64,000 nucleotides of DNA, taken from the NCBI GenBank assembly GCA_050180895.1, contig JBFXDS010000006.1, positions 186,001-250,000 of the forward strand, read 5' to 3'. The translations under genes were made by a program, and so were the position numbers. The notes beneath the pieces are model-generated. The model ran no database searches and was not told where the DNA came from. It saw nothing but the letters and a program-made list of their open reading frames with translations. Shown here one piece after another: positions 1 to 8,470 of the stretch. The first letter of the stretch is position 1. Each line of letters begins with the position of its first letter. This stretch comes from JBGPEQ01 sp050180895. GTDB lineage: Bacteria; Pseudomonadota; Alphaproteobacteria; Dongiales; Dongiaceae.

Positions 1-132
1 GGCCGGCTCGCCGAGGACATAAGTCTGCCACAGCGGCCGGCCATGCTCCGCCCACAGCGCGCCGCCATAGCGATATCCGACGCCGAGCGCGATCACAGCA
101 ATGATCGCCGCGATGATGACACCAACACGCAT
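1..132 (-). CDS. Truncated N-terminus of a membrane-anchored or exported protein (efflux adaptor-like)
   Basis: Reading leftwards from an ATG at 132, 44 codons remain before the window edge. The peptide opens with a short basic start and a hydrophobic stretch of about 15 residues (VGVIIAAIIAVIALGV), followed by a polar region rich in Gly and Trp, as in a signal anchor. This N-terminus resembles periplasmic adaptor subunits of RND or ABC efflux pumps, but too little is present to assign a family. A perfect dyad lies 66 bp upstream of the ATG and could be its repressor site, which would fit an efflux gene under TetR-type control. The function is an inference; the open frame and the hydrophobic segment are what the sequence shows. 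Confidence 0.4.
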   Translation of the reverse strand, partial: MRVGVIIAAIIAVIALGVGYRYGGALWAEHGRPLWQTYVLGEPA

Positions 133-197
133 GATCCGTCCGTTCGTTCCTTGGTCCCGTCCGGCATTTTCGGGCGGCCAATATGCGTACGCTAAAC

Positions 198-213
198 TAA
201 ACTGTCCAGTTTA
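198..213. promoter_or_regulatory. Perfect dyad, candidate TetR-family operator
   Basis: TAAACTGTCCAGTTTA is a perfect inverted repeat of two 7-bp arms around a 2-bp centre. It lies in an AT-rich pocket of otherwise GC-rich DNA, upstream of the truncated gene on the minus strand and just beyond the 3' end of the DUF924 gene. Dyads of this size and spacing are typical of TetR-family operators in front of efflux genes. The cognate regulator is not in the window. Confidence 0.5.
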
Positions 214-225
214 ATTCGATGAGAA

Positions 226-813
226 TCAGAACGATGAATGAGGCTCCGCCAGAAAGGCCAACTCCTCGGGCGTCGATTCGCGGCTGAGTATCTGGTTGCG
301 GTGGGGAAATCGCCGGAACCGTTCGATGATCTCCTGGTGACGCAGGACGTACCTGACTTGTTCCAACGCCTCTTCGCGCGCCGGCCCGTCATGCTCGTCC
401 GCCCAGCGCCGGAACAGGGCGGCGGCGCGGGCCTGATCGGCCGGCTCCTCGCTGTGCTCGAACGGCAAGTAGAAGAACATGCGTCGTTCCAGCGGAATCC
501 GGCGGTCGAAGCCGCGCTCCACGGCCCTGCTGGCGGTCGCCCGTGCCCGGGCGTCGCCGGCGAAGGCCCTAGGTGTGCCGCGGTGGACATTGCGCGAGAA
601 CTGATCGAGCAGGACCACCAGTGCCAGACCGGACTCCGGCGTTTCGGCCCAGCCATCGAGCAGGCCGCCACGGGCGGCCTCCAGCGTGGTGCCAAAGCGC
701 CGGCGGATCTCAGCGTCGAACGCCGGATCCTTCTCGAACCACAGCGGTCGGGCGCGCTCGCTGAACCAGAACTCGAGGATTTCGCCGGGTGCACGCAAGG
801 TTGCGACGGTCAT
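226..813 (-). CDS. DUF924 family protein
   Basis: This 195-residue cytoplasmic protein has the features of the DUF924 family (PF06041), an all-alpha TPR-like fold of unknown biochemical role. It opens with the family start EILEFWFSERARPLWFEKDPAFD near residues 11-33, followed by a conserved central LVVLLDQFSRNVHRGTPRAF segment and the RRMFFYLPFEHSE motif near residue 120. Full family length is present. It lies alone on the minus strand with the dyad at 198-213 downstream. No catalytic residues are known for the family, so no function is assigned. Confidence 0.88.
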   Translation of the reverse strand: MTVATLRAPGEILEFWFSERARPLWFEKDPAFDAEIRRRFGTTLEAARGGLLDGWAETPESGLALVVLLDQFSRNVHRGTPRAFAGDARARATASRAVERGFDRRIPLERRMFFYLPFEHSEEPADQARAAALFRRWADEHDGPAREEALEQVRYVLRHQEIIERFRRFPHRNQILSRESTPEELAFLAEPHSSF

Positions 814-926
814 GATTGAGCATTCGGCCGCTTCGGACGGCGCGATTCATCCCGTCGCCCCCTCGCGATGTCAAGCCGTCGGCAGTCGGTCGGATGGGGC
901 GTCCGAGTGACACCCCATCCGCCGGG

Positions 927-3125
927 TCAGGAGGTCGTCAGATCCGTGCGCGAGAACGGCAGAGCGCGAATGCGCTTCTTCGTGGCGGCGTAGACGGCGT
1001 TGGCCACCGCCGGCCCGATCGGCGGGACGCCTGGCTCGCCGACGCCGGTCGGCAGCGCCTGCGACGGTACGATATGCACCTCGACCTGGGGCATCTCCTC
1101 GAACCGCAGCACCTCGTAGCTGTCGAAGTTGCCCTGGTCGACGGCGCCGTCCGTCAGGGTCACCTGCGATTTGAGGATGGCGCCGAGGCCGAAGCCGATG
1201 CCGCCCTCCATCTGGGCGCGGACCTGATCCGGGTTGATGGCGGTGCCGCAATCCACGGCGCAGACCACGCGCTCGACCTTGAGCTGGCCGTTGCCGGACA
1301 CCGAGACCTCGGCGATCTGCGCGACATAGGTGGAGAAGGATTCGGCGACGGCGACGCCGCGGAAGCGGCCGTCCGGTGCCGGCGTGCCCCAGCCCGCCTT
1401 CTCCGCCGCCAGCCTGAGGACGCCGGCATGGCGCGGATGGTCCTTCAACATGGCCAGGCGGAACTCCACCGGATCCTTGTCGGCGGCCTCGGCCAGCTCG
1501 TCGAGGAAGGCCTCGACCGCATAGGCGGTGTGGGTCGAGCCGACGGCGCGCCACCACAGCACGGGCACGCCGACATCGGTGGTCGTCAGATCGACGCGCA
1601 GGTTGGGGATGGCGTAGGGAATGTTGGCCGCGCCCTCGACCGAGGTGACATCGATGCCGTTGGTCACGAGGCCCTCGAAGGGCGTGCCCTTCATGATCGA
1701 CTGACCGACGATGTGGTTGTGCCAAGCAACGAGGTCGCCGTGCGCATCCAGTCCCGCCTTCAGCGTGTGGACGTACATCGGCCGGTAGCGGCCGGCCTTC
1801 ATGTCGTCCTCGCGCGTCCATTGCACCTTCACCGGCGCGCGCCAGTCGAGCGCCTTGGCAATCGAGACGGCCTCGACGATGACGTCGGAGTCGGGCGTGG
1901 CGCGGCGGCCGAAGCTGCCGCCGGTCTTCATCACGTGCAGCTTAACCTTGTCGGGCGCGACTCCGGCGATCTCCGCGGCGACCGCCTGATAGAGATCGGG
2001 CATCTGGTGGCCGCCCCACACTTCGAGCGTGCCGTCCGCGTTGCGGCGGGCGACGGCGTTGAGCGGCTCGAGCGCCGCATGGGCGAGATAGGGGAACTCG
2101 AAGCTGGCTTCGAGGATCTTGGCGGCGGCCGCGAAGCCCTGATCGACGTCGCCGTCGCTGCGGGCGGTGGCCGACCCCGGTTGCTTCGCCAACTCGTGGT
2201 AGTGGGAGAGAATCTCGGCCGAGCCGCGTTTCTCGGCCTTGCCTTCGTCCCACGTGACGGAGACCTGGTCGCGGCCCTGGAGTGCGGCCCACATGTTCTC
2301 GGCGACCACGGCGATGCCGCGCGGCGTCTGCACCACATCGACGACGCCCGTGACGGCCTTGGCATTCGCCGCGTCGAAGGAGGCGACGGCCGCGCCGAAC
2401 AGCGGCGGATGGATCATCACCGCCGTCAGCATGCCCGGCAGCTTCACGTCGATGGTGAAGTCCTGCTTGCCCGTCGATTTCGGCAGGCTGTCATAGCGCC
2501 GCAGCTTGTCGTTGCCGATCAGCGTCCATTGCGACGCGTCCTTTAGCGGCACATCGGCGGGTATCGGCATGGCGGCAGCCTTGGCTGCGAACTCGCCGAA
2601 GGTCGCGAACCGGCCGGAGCCGTGGGCGAGCGTGCCTTGGGCGACGTAGATCTCCTCGGCTGGCACGTCCCATTCCTCCGCCGCGGCCGTGACCAGCATG
2701 GCCCTGGCAGTGGCGCCGGCGCGCCGGTAGCGCTCGAACGACGAGGCCATGGCCGACGAGCCGCCGGTCCCCTGGATCGCGCCGCCCCAGGTCAGGTTGC
2801 CATAGAGCTTGGGATTGCCGGCGGCGCCGATCACGTCGATCTGCGCCCAATCGGCGTCCAGTTCCTCGGCGACCAAGGTGGCGATGCCGTTGTAGCAGCC
2901 CTGGCCCATGTCCATGTGCGCCGAGAGCACGGTCACCCTGTTGTCGGCGCCGATCTCGACATAGCCGGCGAATGGATTGACCGCCTCTGCCGCGTCCTCG
3001 GCGCGGGCCGAGCGGCCGAGCAGATAGTAGCCGACGACGAAGCCGGCGGGGGCGGCGACCGCGCCGATCAGGAAACGACGCCGGGAGGGCGTCGGCGAGA
3101 CTGTATGAAGCGCATTCAGCAACAT
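927..3125 (-). CDS. Xanthine dehydrogenase-family molybdopterin-binding subunit (IorB-like)
   Basis: The 732-residue protein is the large subunit of a two-subunit aldehyde/N-heterocycle hydroxylase of the isoquinoline 1-oxidoreductase beta type. The N-terminus has a twin-arginine signal (SRRRFLIGAVAAPAG, residues about 14-28), so the enzyme probably works in the periplasm. Family landmarks include ANRNTVLSAHMDMGQG-like early cofactor contacts, GGSFGRRATPDSDV in the middle and the C-terminal GVGEPGVPP, which carries the base-region glutamate of this superfamily. It follows the small iron-sulfur subunit after a single base, so the two are co-translated. Electrons probably pass via the 2Fe-2S subunit to a cytochrome acceptor. 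The substrate cannot be read from sequence. Confidence 0.9.
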   Translation of the reverse strand: MLLNALHTVSPTPSRRRFLIGAVAAPAGFVVGYYLLGRSARAEDAAEAVNPFAGYVEIGADNRVTVLSAHMDMGQGCYNGIATLVAEELDADWAQIDVIGAAGNPKLYGNLTWGGAIQGTGGSSAMASSFERYRRAGATARAMLVTAAAEEWDVPAEEIYVAQGTLAHGSGRFATFGEFAAKAAAMPIPADVPLKDASQWTLIGNDKLRRYDSLPKSTGKQDFTIDVKLPGMLTAVMIHPPLFGAAVASFDAANAKAVTGVVDVVQTPRGIAVVAENMWAALQGRDQVSVTWDEGKAEKRGSAEILSHYHELAKQPGSATARSDGDVDQGFAAAAKILEASFEFPYLAHAALEPLNAVARRNADGTLEVWGGHQMPDLYQAVAAEIAGVAPDKVKLHVMKTGGSFGRRATPDSDVIVEAVSIAKALDWRAPVKVQWTREDDMKAGRYRPMYVHTLKAGLDAHGDLVAWHNHIVGQSIMKGTPFEGLVTNGIDVTSVEGAANIPYAIPNLRVDLTTTDVGVPVLWWRAVGSTHTAYAVEAFLDELAEAADKDPVEFRLAMLKDHPRHAGVLRLAAEKAGWGTPAPDGRFRGVAVAESFSTYVAQIAEVSVSGNGQLKVERVVCAVDCGTAINPDQVRAQMEGGIGFGLGAILKSQVTLTDGAVDQGNFDSYEVLRFEEMPQVEVHIVPSQALPTGVGEPGVPPIGPAVANAVYAATKKRIRALPFSRTDLTTS

Positions 3126-3126
3126 C

Positions 3127-3585
3127 TCAGGCCTCCAGCAGCTTGGACGCCTCGTGGATGGCGCCGCGGATGCGGTGATAGGTGGCGCAGCGGCAGAGGT
3201 TGCCGCTCATGGCCGCGTCGATGTCGGCATCGCTCGGCTTGGCGTTCTCGGTCAGCAGGGCGACCGCGGCCATCACCTGGCCCGACTGGCAGTAGCCGCA
3301 TTGCGGCACGTCCAGCCCGATCCAGGCGGTCTGCACCGCCTCGGCGACCTTGCCCGACACGCCCTCGATGGTGACGATCTCGGTGCCGACGACGTCGCCG
3401 GCGGCGGTGATGCAGGAGCGGGTCGGCACGCCATCGACATGTACCGTGCAGGCGCCGCATTGTGCCATGCCGCAGCCGAACTTGGTGCCGGTGAGGCCGA
3501 CGATCTCCCGGAGTGCCCAAAGAAGCGGCATCTCCGGGTCGGCGTCGATGCTGTGGGATTGGCCGTTGATCTTGAGCTCGATCAT
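3127..3585 (-). CDS. 2Fe-2S small subunit of the molybdenum hydroxylase (IorA-like)
   Basis: This 152-residue protein carries two [2Fe-2S] clusters. The N-terminal plant-ferredoxin-type domain has cysteines 38, 43, 46 and 58 (GCGMAQCGACT), and the C-terminal four-helix domain has QCGYC near residue 97 and CRC near residue 132. It passes electrons from the molybdopterin subunit encoded directly downstream. It lacks its own signal and would be exported as a complex with the twin-arginine-bearing large subunit, as in related enzymes. The gene pair is divergent from an HxlR regulator at 3857, which is therefore the likely controller. Confidence 0.92.
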   Translation of the reverse strand: MIELKINGQSHSIDADPEMPLLWALREIVGLTGTKFGCGMAQCGACTVHVDGVPTRSCITAAGDVVGTEIVTIEGVSGKVAEAVQTAWIGLDVPQCGYCQSGQVMAAVALLTENAKPSDADIDAAMSGNLCRCATYHRIRGAIHEASKLLEA

Positions 3586-3856
3586 GGAAGCGCTCCGTTC
3601 TCAGGAAGGGGCGGATGCCGGACGGCGTCGATACCGGCCGCACTTGTGACTCTCGCCGGGCGACGCCATCTATGCAGCCATCGATTGCGCGACAAGACGA
3701 TCATCTGTCGGAAACCGGATTTGGTCTTCGACGGCGCCACGGCCGGCGGCTCGCGGGTCGTCGTTCGGGGTGCTCTGGAACGAGGGAAGTTATCGTATAT
3801 TCGGGGAGACGCGTTTCGATTTGCAAGAAGGCACCTGCAAGGGAATAGGGAACCTC

Positions 3857-4258
3857 ATGGAAACCACAGATGGCGCCGGCAAGATCTTTTCGCAACACTG
3901 TCCCGTCCGCCGCACCTTGGAGTTGATCGGTGACAAATGGACGCCGCTCGTCCTCTACACCCTGGCCGACGGGGCCCACCGCTACAACGAGCTGCTGCGG
4001 CGTTGCGACGGCGTCAGCCGCAAGATGCTGTCGCAGACATTGCGGCGGCTGCAGCGCGACGGCCTGATTCGGCGGACCGTCTATCCGGTCGTGCCGCCGC
4101 ACACGGAGTACAGCCTGACCGACCTCGGTGAAAGCCTGATGACACCGCTCTCCATCTTGTGCAGCTGGGGTGCCCAGCACCTGCCGCAGATCGATGCGGC
4201 CCGGCGCTCGGCGGCTGCGGCCGTACCTGAAACGCGGGTGCTCGAGACGGTGCCCTGA
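3857..4258 (+). CDS. HxlR family winged-helix transcriptional regulator
   Basis: The start at 3857 gives 133 residues, the usual family size; an open upstream extension of 29 codons shows no family similarity. The sequence holds the HxlR core: a conserved Cys in SQHCPVRRTLELIGDKWTPLV, the recognition helix region RRCDGVSRKMLSQTLRRLQRDGLI and the wing YSLTDLGESL. These are DNA-binding, often redox- or electrophile-responsive regulators. It is divergent from the iorAB-like pair across a 270-bp intergenic region, suggesting that it controls that pair and itself. No clear operator dyad was found in the gap. Confidence 0.88.
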   Translation: METTDGAGKIFSQHCPVRRTLELIGDKWTPLVLYTLADGAHRYNELLRRCDGVSRKMLSQTLRRLQRDGLIRRTVYPVVPPHTEYSLTDLGESLMTPLSILCSWGAQHLPQIDAARRSAAAAVPETRVLETVP

Positions 4259-4267
4259 GGACGGTCG

Positions 4268-5068
4268 TTAGGCTGCGCGCCGGCGCAGCAGGAACTGGGC
4301 GCCGATCAGCAGCACCAGCGAGCTGGCCATCACCACCGTGGCGATGGCGTTGACCTCGGGCGTCAGCCCTCGGCGGATCGAGTTGAAGATGAAGAGCGGC
4401 AGCGTGACCTCACTGCCGTTGACGAAGCTGGCGATGATGTAGTCGTCGAAGCTGAAGGTGAAGCTGAGCAGCGCGCCGGCGATCACGGCCGGCAGGATCA
4501 GCGGCAGCGTGACCTGCCGGAAGGTGCCCCAGGGCGTCGCGTAGAGATCGGCCGACGCCTCGATCAGCGAGCGGTCCATGCCGGCGAGCCGCGCCCGCAC
4601 GATGACGATCACCAGCGAGATGTTGAACAGGGTGTGCGCGGCGACGATCGACCAGTAGCCGAGCTGGAGCCGCCGCGCGCCGGGCGCGAGGCTGAGCAGC
4701 AGCTCGTTCGCGCCCTGCAGGATCGTCGCCAGCATGATCAGCGTGGCGATGGCGATGACGATGCCGGGGATCATCAGCGCGATGTGGATCACGCCGTCAT
4801 AGAGCTTGCGGGGCAGGCCGGAGACGCGCTGCAGCGCCAGCGCGGCCATGGTGCCGAACAGGGCCGCCAGCACCGCCGAGGTCGCGGCGATCGACAGGCT
4901 GGTGCCGAGCGCTTCGAGGACGAAGCGGTTGCCGGCGGCCTTGCCGTACCATTCCAGGGAAAAACCCTCGAAGCTGCTGGCCTGCCTGCCGGCGCTGAAG
5001 GAGAACAGCACGAGCGTGCCGATCGGCGCATAGAGGAACAGATAGACCAGCGCCGCATAGACCCGCAT
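4268..5068 (-). CDS. ABC transporter permease, PotC type
   Basis: This is a 266-residue inner-membrane permease with six predicted hydrophobic segments. The cytoplasmic EAA loop (EASADLYATPWGTFRQVTLPLILPA, around residue 180) docks the ATPase. PotC-type features include the N-terminal YLFLYAPIGTLVLFSF and the late SFDDYIIASFVNG. It is the last gene of a four-gene importer operon (ATPase, binding protein, PotB-like, PotC-like) and starts 7 bp after the PotB-like gene, with GAGG upstream of the ATG. The family imports polyamines or related cations; the exact substrate is not determined here. Confidence 0.9.
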   Translation of the reverse strand: MRVYAALVYLFLYAPIGTLVLFSFSAGRQASSFEGFSLEWYGKAAGNRFVLEALGTSLSIAATSAVLAALFGTMAALALQRVSGLPRKLYDGVIHIALMIPGIVIAIATLIMLATILQGANELLLSLAPGARRLQLGYWSIVAAHTLFNISLVIVIVRARLAGMDRSLIEASADLYATPWGTFRQVTLPLILPAVIAGALLSFTFSFDDYIIASFVNGSEVTLPLFIFNSIRRGLTPEVNAIATVVMASSLVLLIGAQFLLRRRAA

Positions 5069-5075
5069 CGCCGCC

Positions 5076-5945
5076 TCAGATCACGGAGACGTCGCGCTGG
5101 CCGGCCCAGCGGCGGACGGCGGCGAGCCCGGCGGTCATCACCACCAGCATGATGACGACGAGCGTCACCGCCACGGCGGAGCCGAACGGCCAGTTGCGCG
5201 ACTGCAGGAACAGGTCAACCAGCGCGTTGCCGATGAAGAAGACCTTGCCGCCGCCGAGCAGCTGCGGGATCAGGTACTCGCCCATCAGCAGGATGAACAC
5301 GAGCATGCAGCCGGTGATCATGCCCGGCGCCGAGAGCGGCAGCGTGACCTGCAGGAAGGTGCGCCAGGGGCTGGCGCCGAGATCGTTGGAGGCCTCGAGC
5401 AGCCGCTTGTCCAGCTTCTCCAGGCTGACATAGATGGGAAACACCATCAGCGGCAGGTAGCCATAGACGATGCCGACGAGGACGGCGAAGGGCGTGTTGA
5501 TCAGCCGGACATCGTCGATGCCCGCGGCGGACAGCAGGCTGGGGATGCCGCGTGCGCCGAGGATGAAGATCCAGGCATAGGTGCGTAGCAGGAAGCTGGT
5601 CCAGAACGGCACGATCACCAGGATCAGCAGAAGCATTCTGGTCCGGCTGCTTGCCTTGACCGCCAGGAAATAGGCCAGCGGATAGGCGGCGAGCAGGCAG
5701 ATCAGCGTGCCGATCGGCGCCAGCACCAACGTGTTCTTGAACGCCGTCCAGCGCGCCCCGAGGTTGAGGTAGTTGGCGAGCGTGAATCCCGCCTGGTAGC
5801 CGCCAGCCGGCGCCCGTTCGCCGAAGCTGAAGACGAGGATGACGGCGAGCGGCAGGATCAGCAGCGCGGCGAACCAGAAGGTGCTGGGCGCCAGGAGCGC
5901 CGTGGTCCACAGACCGCCTCGTGTCTCGCCGCGCTTGTCCGACAT
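5076..5945 (-). CDS. ABC transporter permease, PotB type
   Basis: The protein has 289 residues and six or more membrane segments. The EAA loop EASNDLGASPWRTFLQVTLPL sits near residue 185, and the PotB-like hydrophobic start (LAPSTFWFAALLILPLAVILVFSF) carries the first membrane helix. It pairs with the PotC-like permease to form the membrane channel of the importer. It is separated from the binding-protein gene upstream by 61 bp holding a strong GC-rich hairpin (5963-5990), which may lower permease expression relative to the binding protein. No strong ribosome-binding site is visible. Confidence 0.9.
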   Translation of the reverse strand: MSDKRGETRGGLWTTALLAPSTFWFAALLILPLAVILVFSFGERAPAGGYQAGFTLANYLNLGARWTAFKNTLVLAPIGTLICLLAAYPLAYFLAVKASSRTRMLLLILVIVPFWTSFLLRTYAWIFILGARGIPSLLSAAGIDDVRLINTPFAVLVGIVYGYLPLMVFPIYVSLEKLDKRLLEASNDLGASPWRTFLQVTLPLSAPGMITGCMLVFILLMGEYLIPQLLGGGKVFFIGNALVDLFLQSRNWPFGSAVAVTLVVIMLVVMTAGLAAVRRWAGQRDVSVI

Positions 5946-5962
5946 TTCGCTGCGGGTGAAAT

Positions 5963-5990
5963 GCAGGGGCGACCGGGCGGTCGCCCCTGC
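5963..5990 (-). promoter_or_regulatory. 12-bp GC-rich hairpin between binding-protein and permease genes
   Basis: Arms GCAGGGGCGACC (5963-5974) and its exact complement (5979-5990) flank a 4-nt loop. The hairpin follows the binding-protein gene and precedes the PotB-like gene on the same transcript. It belongs to the same family of AGGGGCG-type palindromes found at 19441, 20492, 20599, 20663 and 58830. It could stabilise upstream mRNA or partly end transcription; there is no U-tract. Confidence 0.55.
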
Positions 5991-6006
5991 GTGGTCGCAA
6001 TCGGGT

Positions 6007-7143
6007 CTACGCGGACTTGAAGCGCGCGAACAGCTCGGCGCGGTCCTCGTTGGTGATGAGGCCGGTGGCGCCGAACTCGAGGTTGGTCAGCAGATCCTGC
6101 GCCGGGTAGAGGATCGGATCCGCCAGCAGCTCCTTCGGCAGCAACGCGTTGGTCCGCGAATCCGTCGAGGGATAGCCGTGGAACAGCACCTCCTTGGCGT
6201 TGACCTCGGGGGTGACGAGATAGTTGATCAGCGCATAGCCGCCCTTGGCGTTCGGCGCGTCGGCTGGGATGGCGTAGAAATCGGTCCAGATCTCGCCGCC
6301 TTCCTTGCCGATGATGTACTTGAACGCGGGGTTCTCGCGCCGTAGCTGGACCGCATCGCCGGTCCAGCAGATGGACATCGAGGCGTCGCCGGCCAGGAGG
6401 TTGGGCTTGTAGTCGCTGTTGATGCCGAACAGATGCGGCTTGGCCTGCAGCAACAGCTTCTCGGCCTCGGCCAGCTCGTTCGCATCGACCGAGTTGAAAG
6501 AATAGCCGTAGTACTTGAGCGCGTTGCCGATGGTGGTGAGCTGATAGTCGTGCACCATGACCTTGCCGCTCTGCGTCGTCATCGTCACGTCCCAGAACTG
6601 CTTCCAGCTCGTCATGTCCTCCGTGACCTGGTCGGCGTTGATGACATAGCCGGTGGTGCCCCAGTCCTTCGGCACGGCATAGACCGTTCCGTCGACCGAG
6701 CCTTCGCCGGTGAAGCGGGCATCGTGCGCCGACGGATCGTGCGCCGGCAGCTGCGCTAGATCGAGCGGCTGGAACAGCTTCTGCGAGACATAGTCGCGGA
6801 TCGTGTAGTTGGTCGGCACGATCACGTCCCAGCCGGTGGCGCCGGCCTGCAGCTTCGCCATCATCTCTTCGTTCGAGCCGAAGACGCTGACTTCGACCGC
6901 CGCACCGGTCGCTTCGGTGAAGGCCTTGAAATTGTTCTCGTCGTGATAGCTGGGCCAAGTGCACAATCCGACGCGGTCGCCGATGTCGCCGGCGACGGCA
7001 CGCCGCGGCATCAGCTCCGGCATGGCCGCCGCAAGCGCGACCGTCGCCACGCCGAGGCCGGTCGCGCCCATGAAGTGGCGACGGCTGATGGAGCCGTTCT
7101 TGTAGCGCCACAGTTGGTCGATGAAATCCCTCCGCAGGTCCAT
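6007..7143 (-). CDS. Periplasmic solute-binding protein, PotD/PotF type
   Basis: Starting at the ATG at 7143, preceded by GGGAG, the protein has 378 residues. A twin-arginine signal is present (SRRHFMGATGLGVATVALAAA, residues about 20-40), so it is exported folded. The mature part shows the polyamine-binding protein pattern: an early CTWPSYHDENNFKAFTEATG, DVIVPTNYTIRDYV, a central AVPKDWGTTGYV and a late TNLEFGATGLI. It captures a cationic solute for the PotA/B/C-like components encoded on either side. The longer open frame upstream of 7143 lies within the ATPase gene region and has no signal peptide, so it was rejected. Confidence 0.88.
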   Translation of the reverse strand: MDLRRDFIDQLWRYKNGSISRRHFMGATGLGVATVALAAAMPELMPRRAVAGDIGDRVGLCTWPSYHDENNFKAFTEATGAAVEVSVFGSNEEMMAKLQAGATGWDVIVPTNYTIRDYVSQKLFQPLDLAQLPAHDPSAHDARFTGEGSVDGTVYAVPKDWGTTGYVINADQVTEDMTSWKQFWDVTMTTQSGKVMVHDYQLTTIGNALKYYGYSFNSVDANELAEAEKLLLQAKPHLFGINSDYKPNLLAGDASMSICWTGDAVQLRRENPAFKYIIGKEGGEIWTDFYAIPADAPNAKGGYALINYLVTPEVNAKEVLFHGYPSTDSRTNALLPKELLADPILYPAQDLLTNLEFGATGLITNEDRAELFARFKSA

Positions 7144-7198
7144 TGATGTCTCCCTTGGTGCGTTTGTGATTGTGATGATGTCGATGTTATCCGGACGT

Positions 7199-8353
7199 TC
7201 AGCTGTCGGCCAGGGCCAGCCCACGGTCGCGGAGCCAGCCGAGCGTGACCTCACTGCCAGGCAGAAGTCCGTCGGAGGCGACGCTGGCATCGCGGCCGGC
7301 GCGTGCCAGCACGTCGCCCAGCTCGGCCGTGGCGATGCTGAACTCCGTCTGGTCGCCGAGATAGATGCGGTTTTGGATGCGGCCCTTGACCGTACAGGCG
7401 AGGCCGGCGGCATCGATGGCCGCGCCGCCCTGCCACAGCCGCACCGCCTCCGGACGCACGGCGATCACCGCCCGCGCCTGCCCGTTCAGGGGCCGGCCGC
7501 CGGCGGCATAGGGCGCGGCCAGGGTGAGTCCGCCGGCGGTGCGGATCGTCGCGCCCAGTCCATCGGCGGCGACCACGTCGCCGGAGAAGAAATTCGACTG
7601 GCCGACGAAATCGGCGACGTAACGGTCGACTGGGGAGTCATACAGCGCGCGTGGGGTGCCCATCTGGACGATGCGGCCCTCGCGCATGATGGCGATGGTG
7701 TCGCTCATCGACAGCGCCTCTTCTTGGTCGTGCGTCACCAGGACAAAGGTGATGCCGACCTCGCGCTGCAACGACTGCAGCTCCATCTGCATGTCCCGGC
7801 GCAGCTTGCGGTCGAGGGCGGCCAGCGGCTCGTCCAGCAGTAGGACCGTCGGCCTGTTGATCAGCGCCCGCGCCAGGGCGACACGCTGCTGCTGCCCGCC
7901 GGACAGTTCCCAGACACGGCGGCCCCGCAGGCCACGCAGGCGCACCAGCTCCAGCATCTCGTCGACGCGGCATGCGATTTCCGCCTTGTCGGGCCGCGGC
8001 GTGCGCTGCTTCAGGCCGTAGCCGATGTTGCCGGCGACGTCGAGGTGCGGGAACAGGGCGTAGTGCTGGAACACCATGTTGACCGGGCGCCGATAGGCCG
8101 GGATGCCCACCACCGAGGCGCCGCCGATCTCGACGTCTCCCGCGGTCGGCTGCTCGAAGCCGGCGATCAGGCGCAGCGACGTGGTCTTGCCGCAGCCCGA
8201 CGGCCCGAGGAAGGAATGGAAGGCGCCGCGGGCGATGGAGAAGCTCACGCCGTCGACGGCGGCAATGTCGCCGAACCGCTTGGATACGGCGACGAACCGG
8301 ATGTCGATCGGATCGGCGTCTGTCGCGCTGGGGGCGTGGGAGGTGAGGGGCAT
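7199..8353 (-). CDS. ABC transporter ATP-binding protein, PotA type
   Basis: The 384-residue ATPase is the first gene of the importer operon. It contains Walker A (GPSGCGKTT, near residue 53), signature LSGGQQQRVALARAL, Walker B LLLDEPLAALD and a switch histidine in VLVTHDQEEALSMSD. A C-terminal TOBE domain occupies roughly residues 290-375, as in PotA, MalK and FbpC proteins. It drives import through the PotB/C-like permeases. It stands 55 bp upstream of the binding-protein gene. A terminator at 8408-8442 separates it from the BAX-inhibitor gene, so the promoter must lie between about 8354 and 8407. Confidence 0.92.
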   Translation of the reverse strand: MPLTSHAPSATDADPIDIRFVAVSKRFGDIAAVDGVSFSIARGAFHSFLGPSGCGKTTSLRLIAGFEQPTAGDVEIGGASVVGIPAYRRPVNMVFQHYALFPHLDVAGNIGYGLKQRTPRPDKAEIACRVDEMLELVRLRGLRGRRVWELSGGQQQRVALARALINRPTVLLLDEPLAALDRKLRRDMQMELQSLQREVGITFVLVTHDQEEALSMSDTIAIMREGRIVQMGTPRALYDSPVDRYVADFVGQSNFFSGDVVAADGLGATIRTAGGLTLAAPYAAGGRPLNGQARAVIAVRPEAVRLWQGGAAIDAAGLACTVKGRIQNRIYLGDQTEFSIATAELGDVLARAGRDASVASDGLLPGSEVTLGWLRDRGLALADS

Positions 8354-8407
8354 GGCCGGACCGCTGATTCATAGGGCCGGTGTCCGGCCGCGGCAAGGCG
8401 CTCGCGC

Positions 8408-8442
8408 GCAAACGAAACGCCCGGGACCGCGAGGTCCCGGGC
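8408..8442 (-). terminator. Intrinsic terminator after the BAX-inhibitor-1 gene
   Basis: A perfect 10-bp stem (GCCCGGGACC at 8419-8428 pairing with 8433-8442) closes a GCGA tetraloop. On the minus strand it is followed by the T-rich GTTTCGTTT. It lies 28 bp beyond the stop of the gene at 8471 and upstream of the ABC importer operon. Confidence 0.75.
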
Positions 8443-8470
8443 GCGTCCGAGCGGATTGGGCAGCCTGTCG

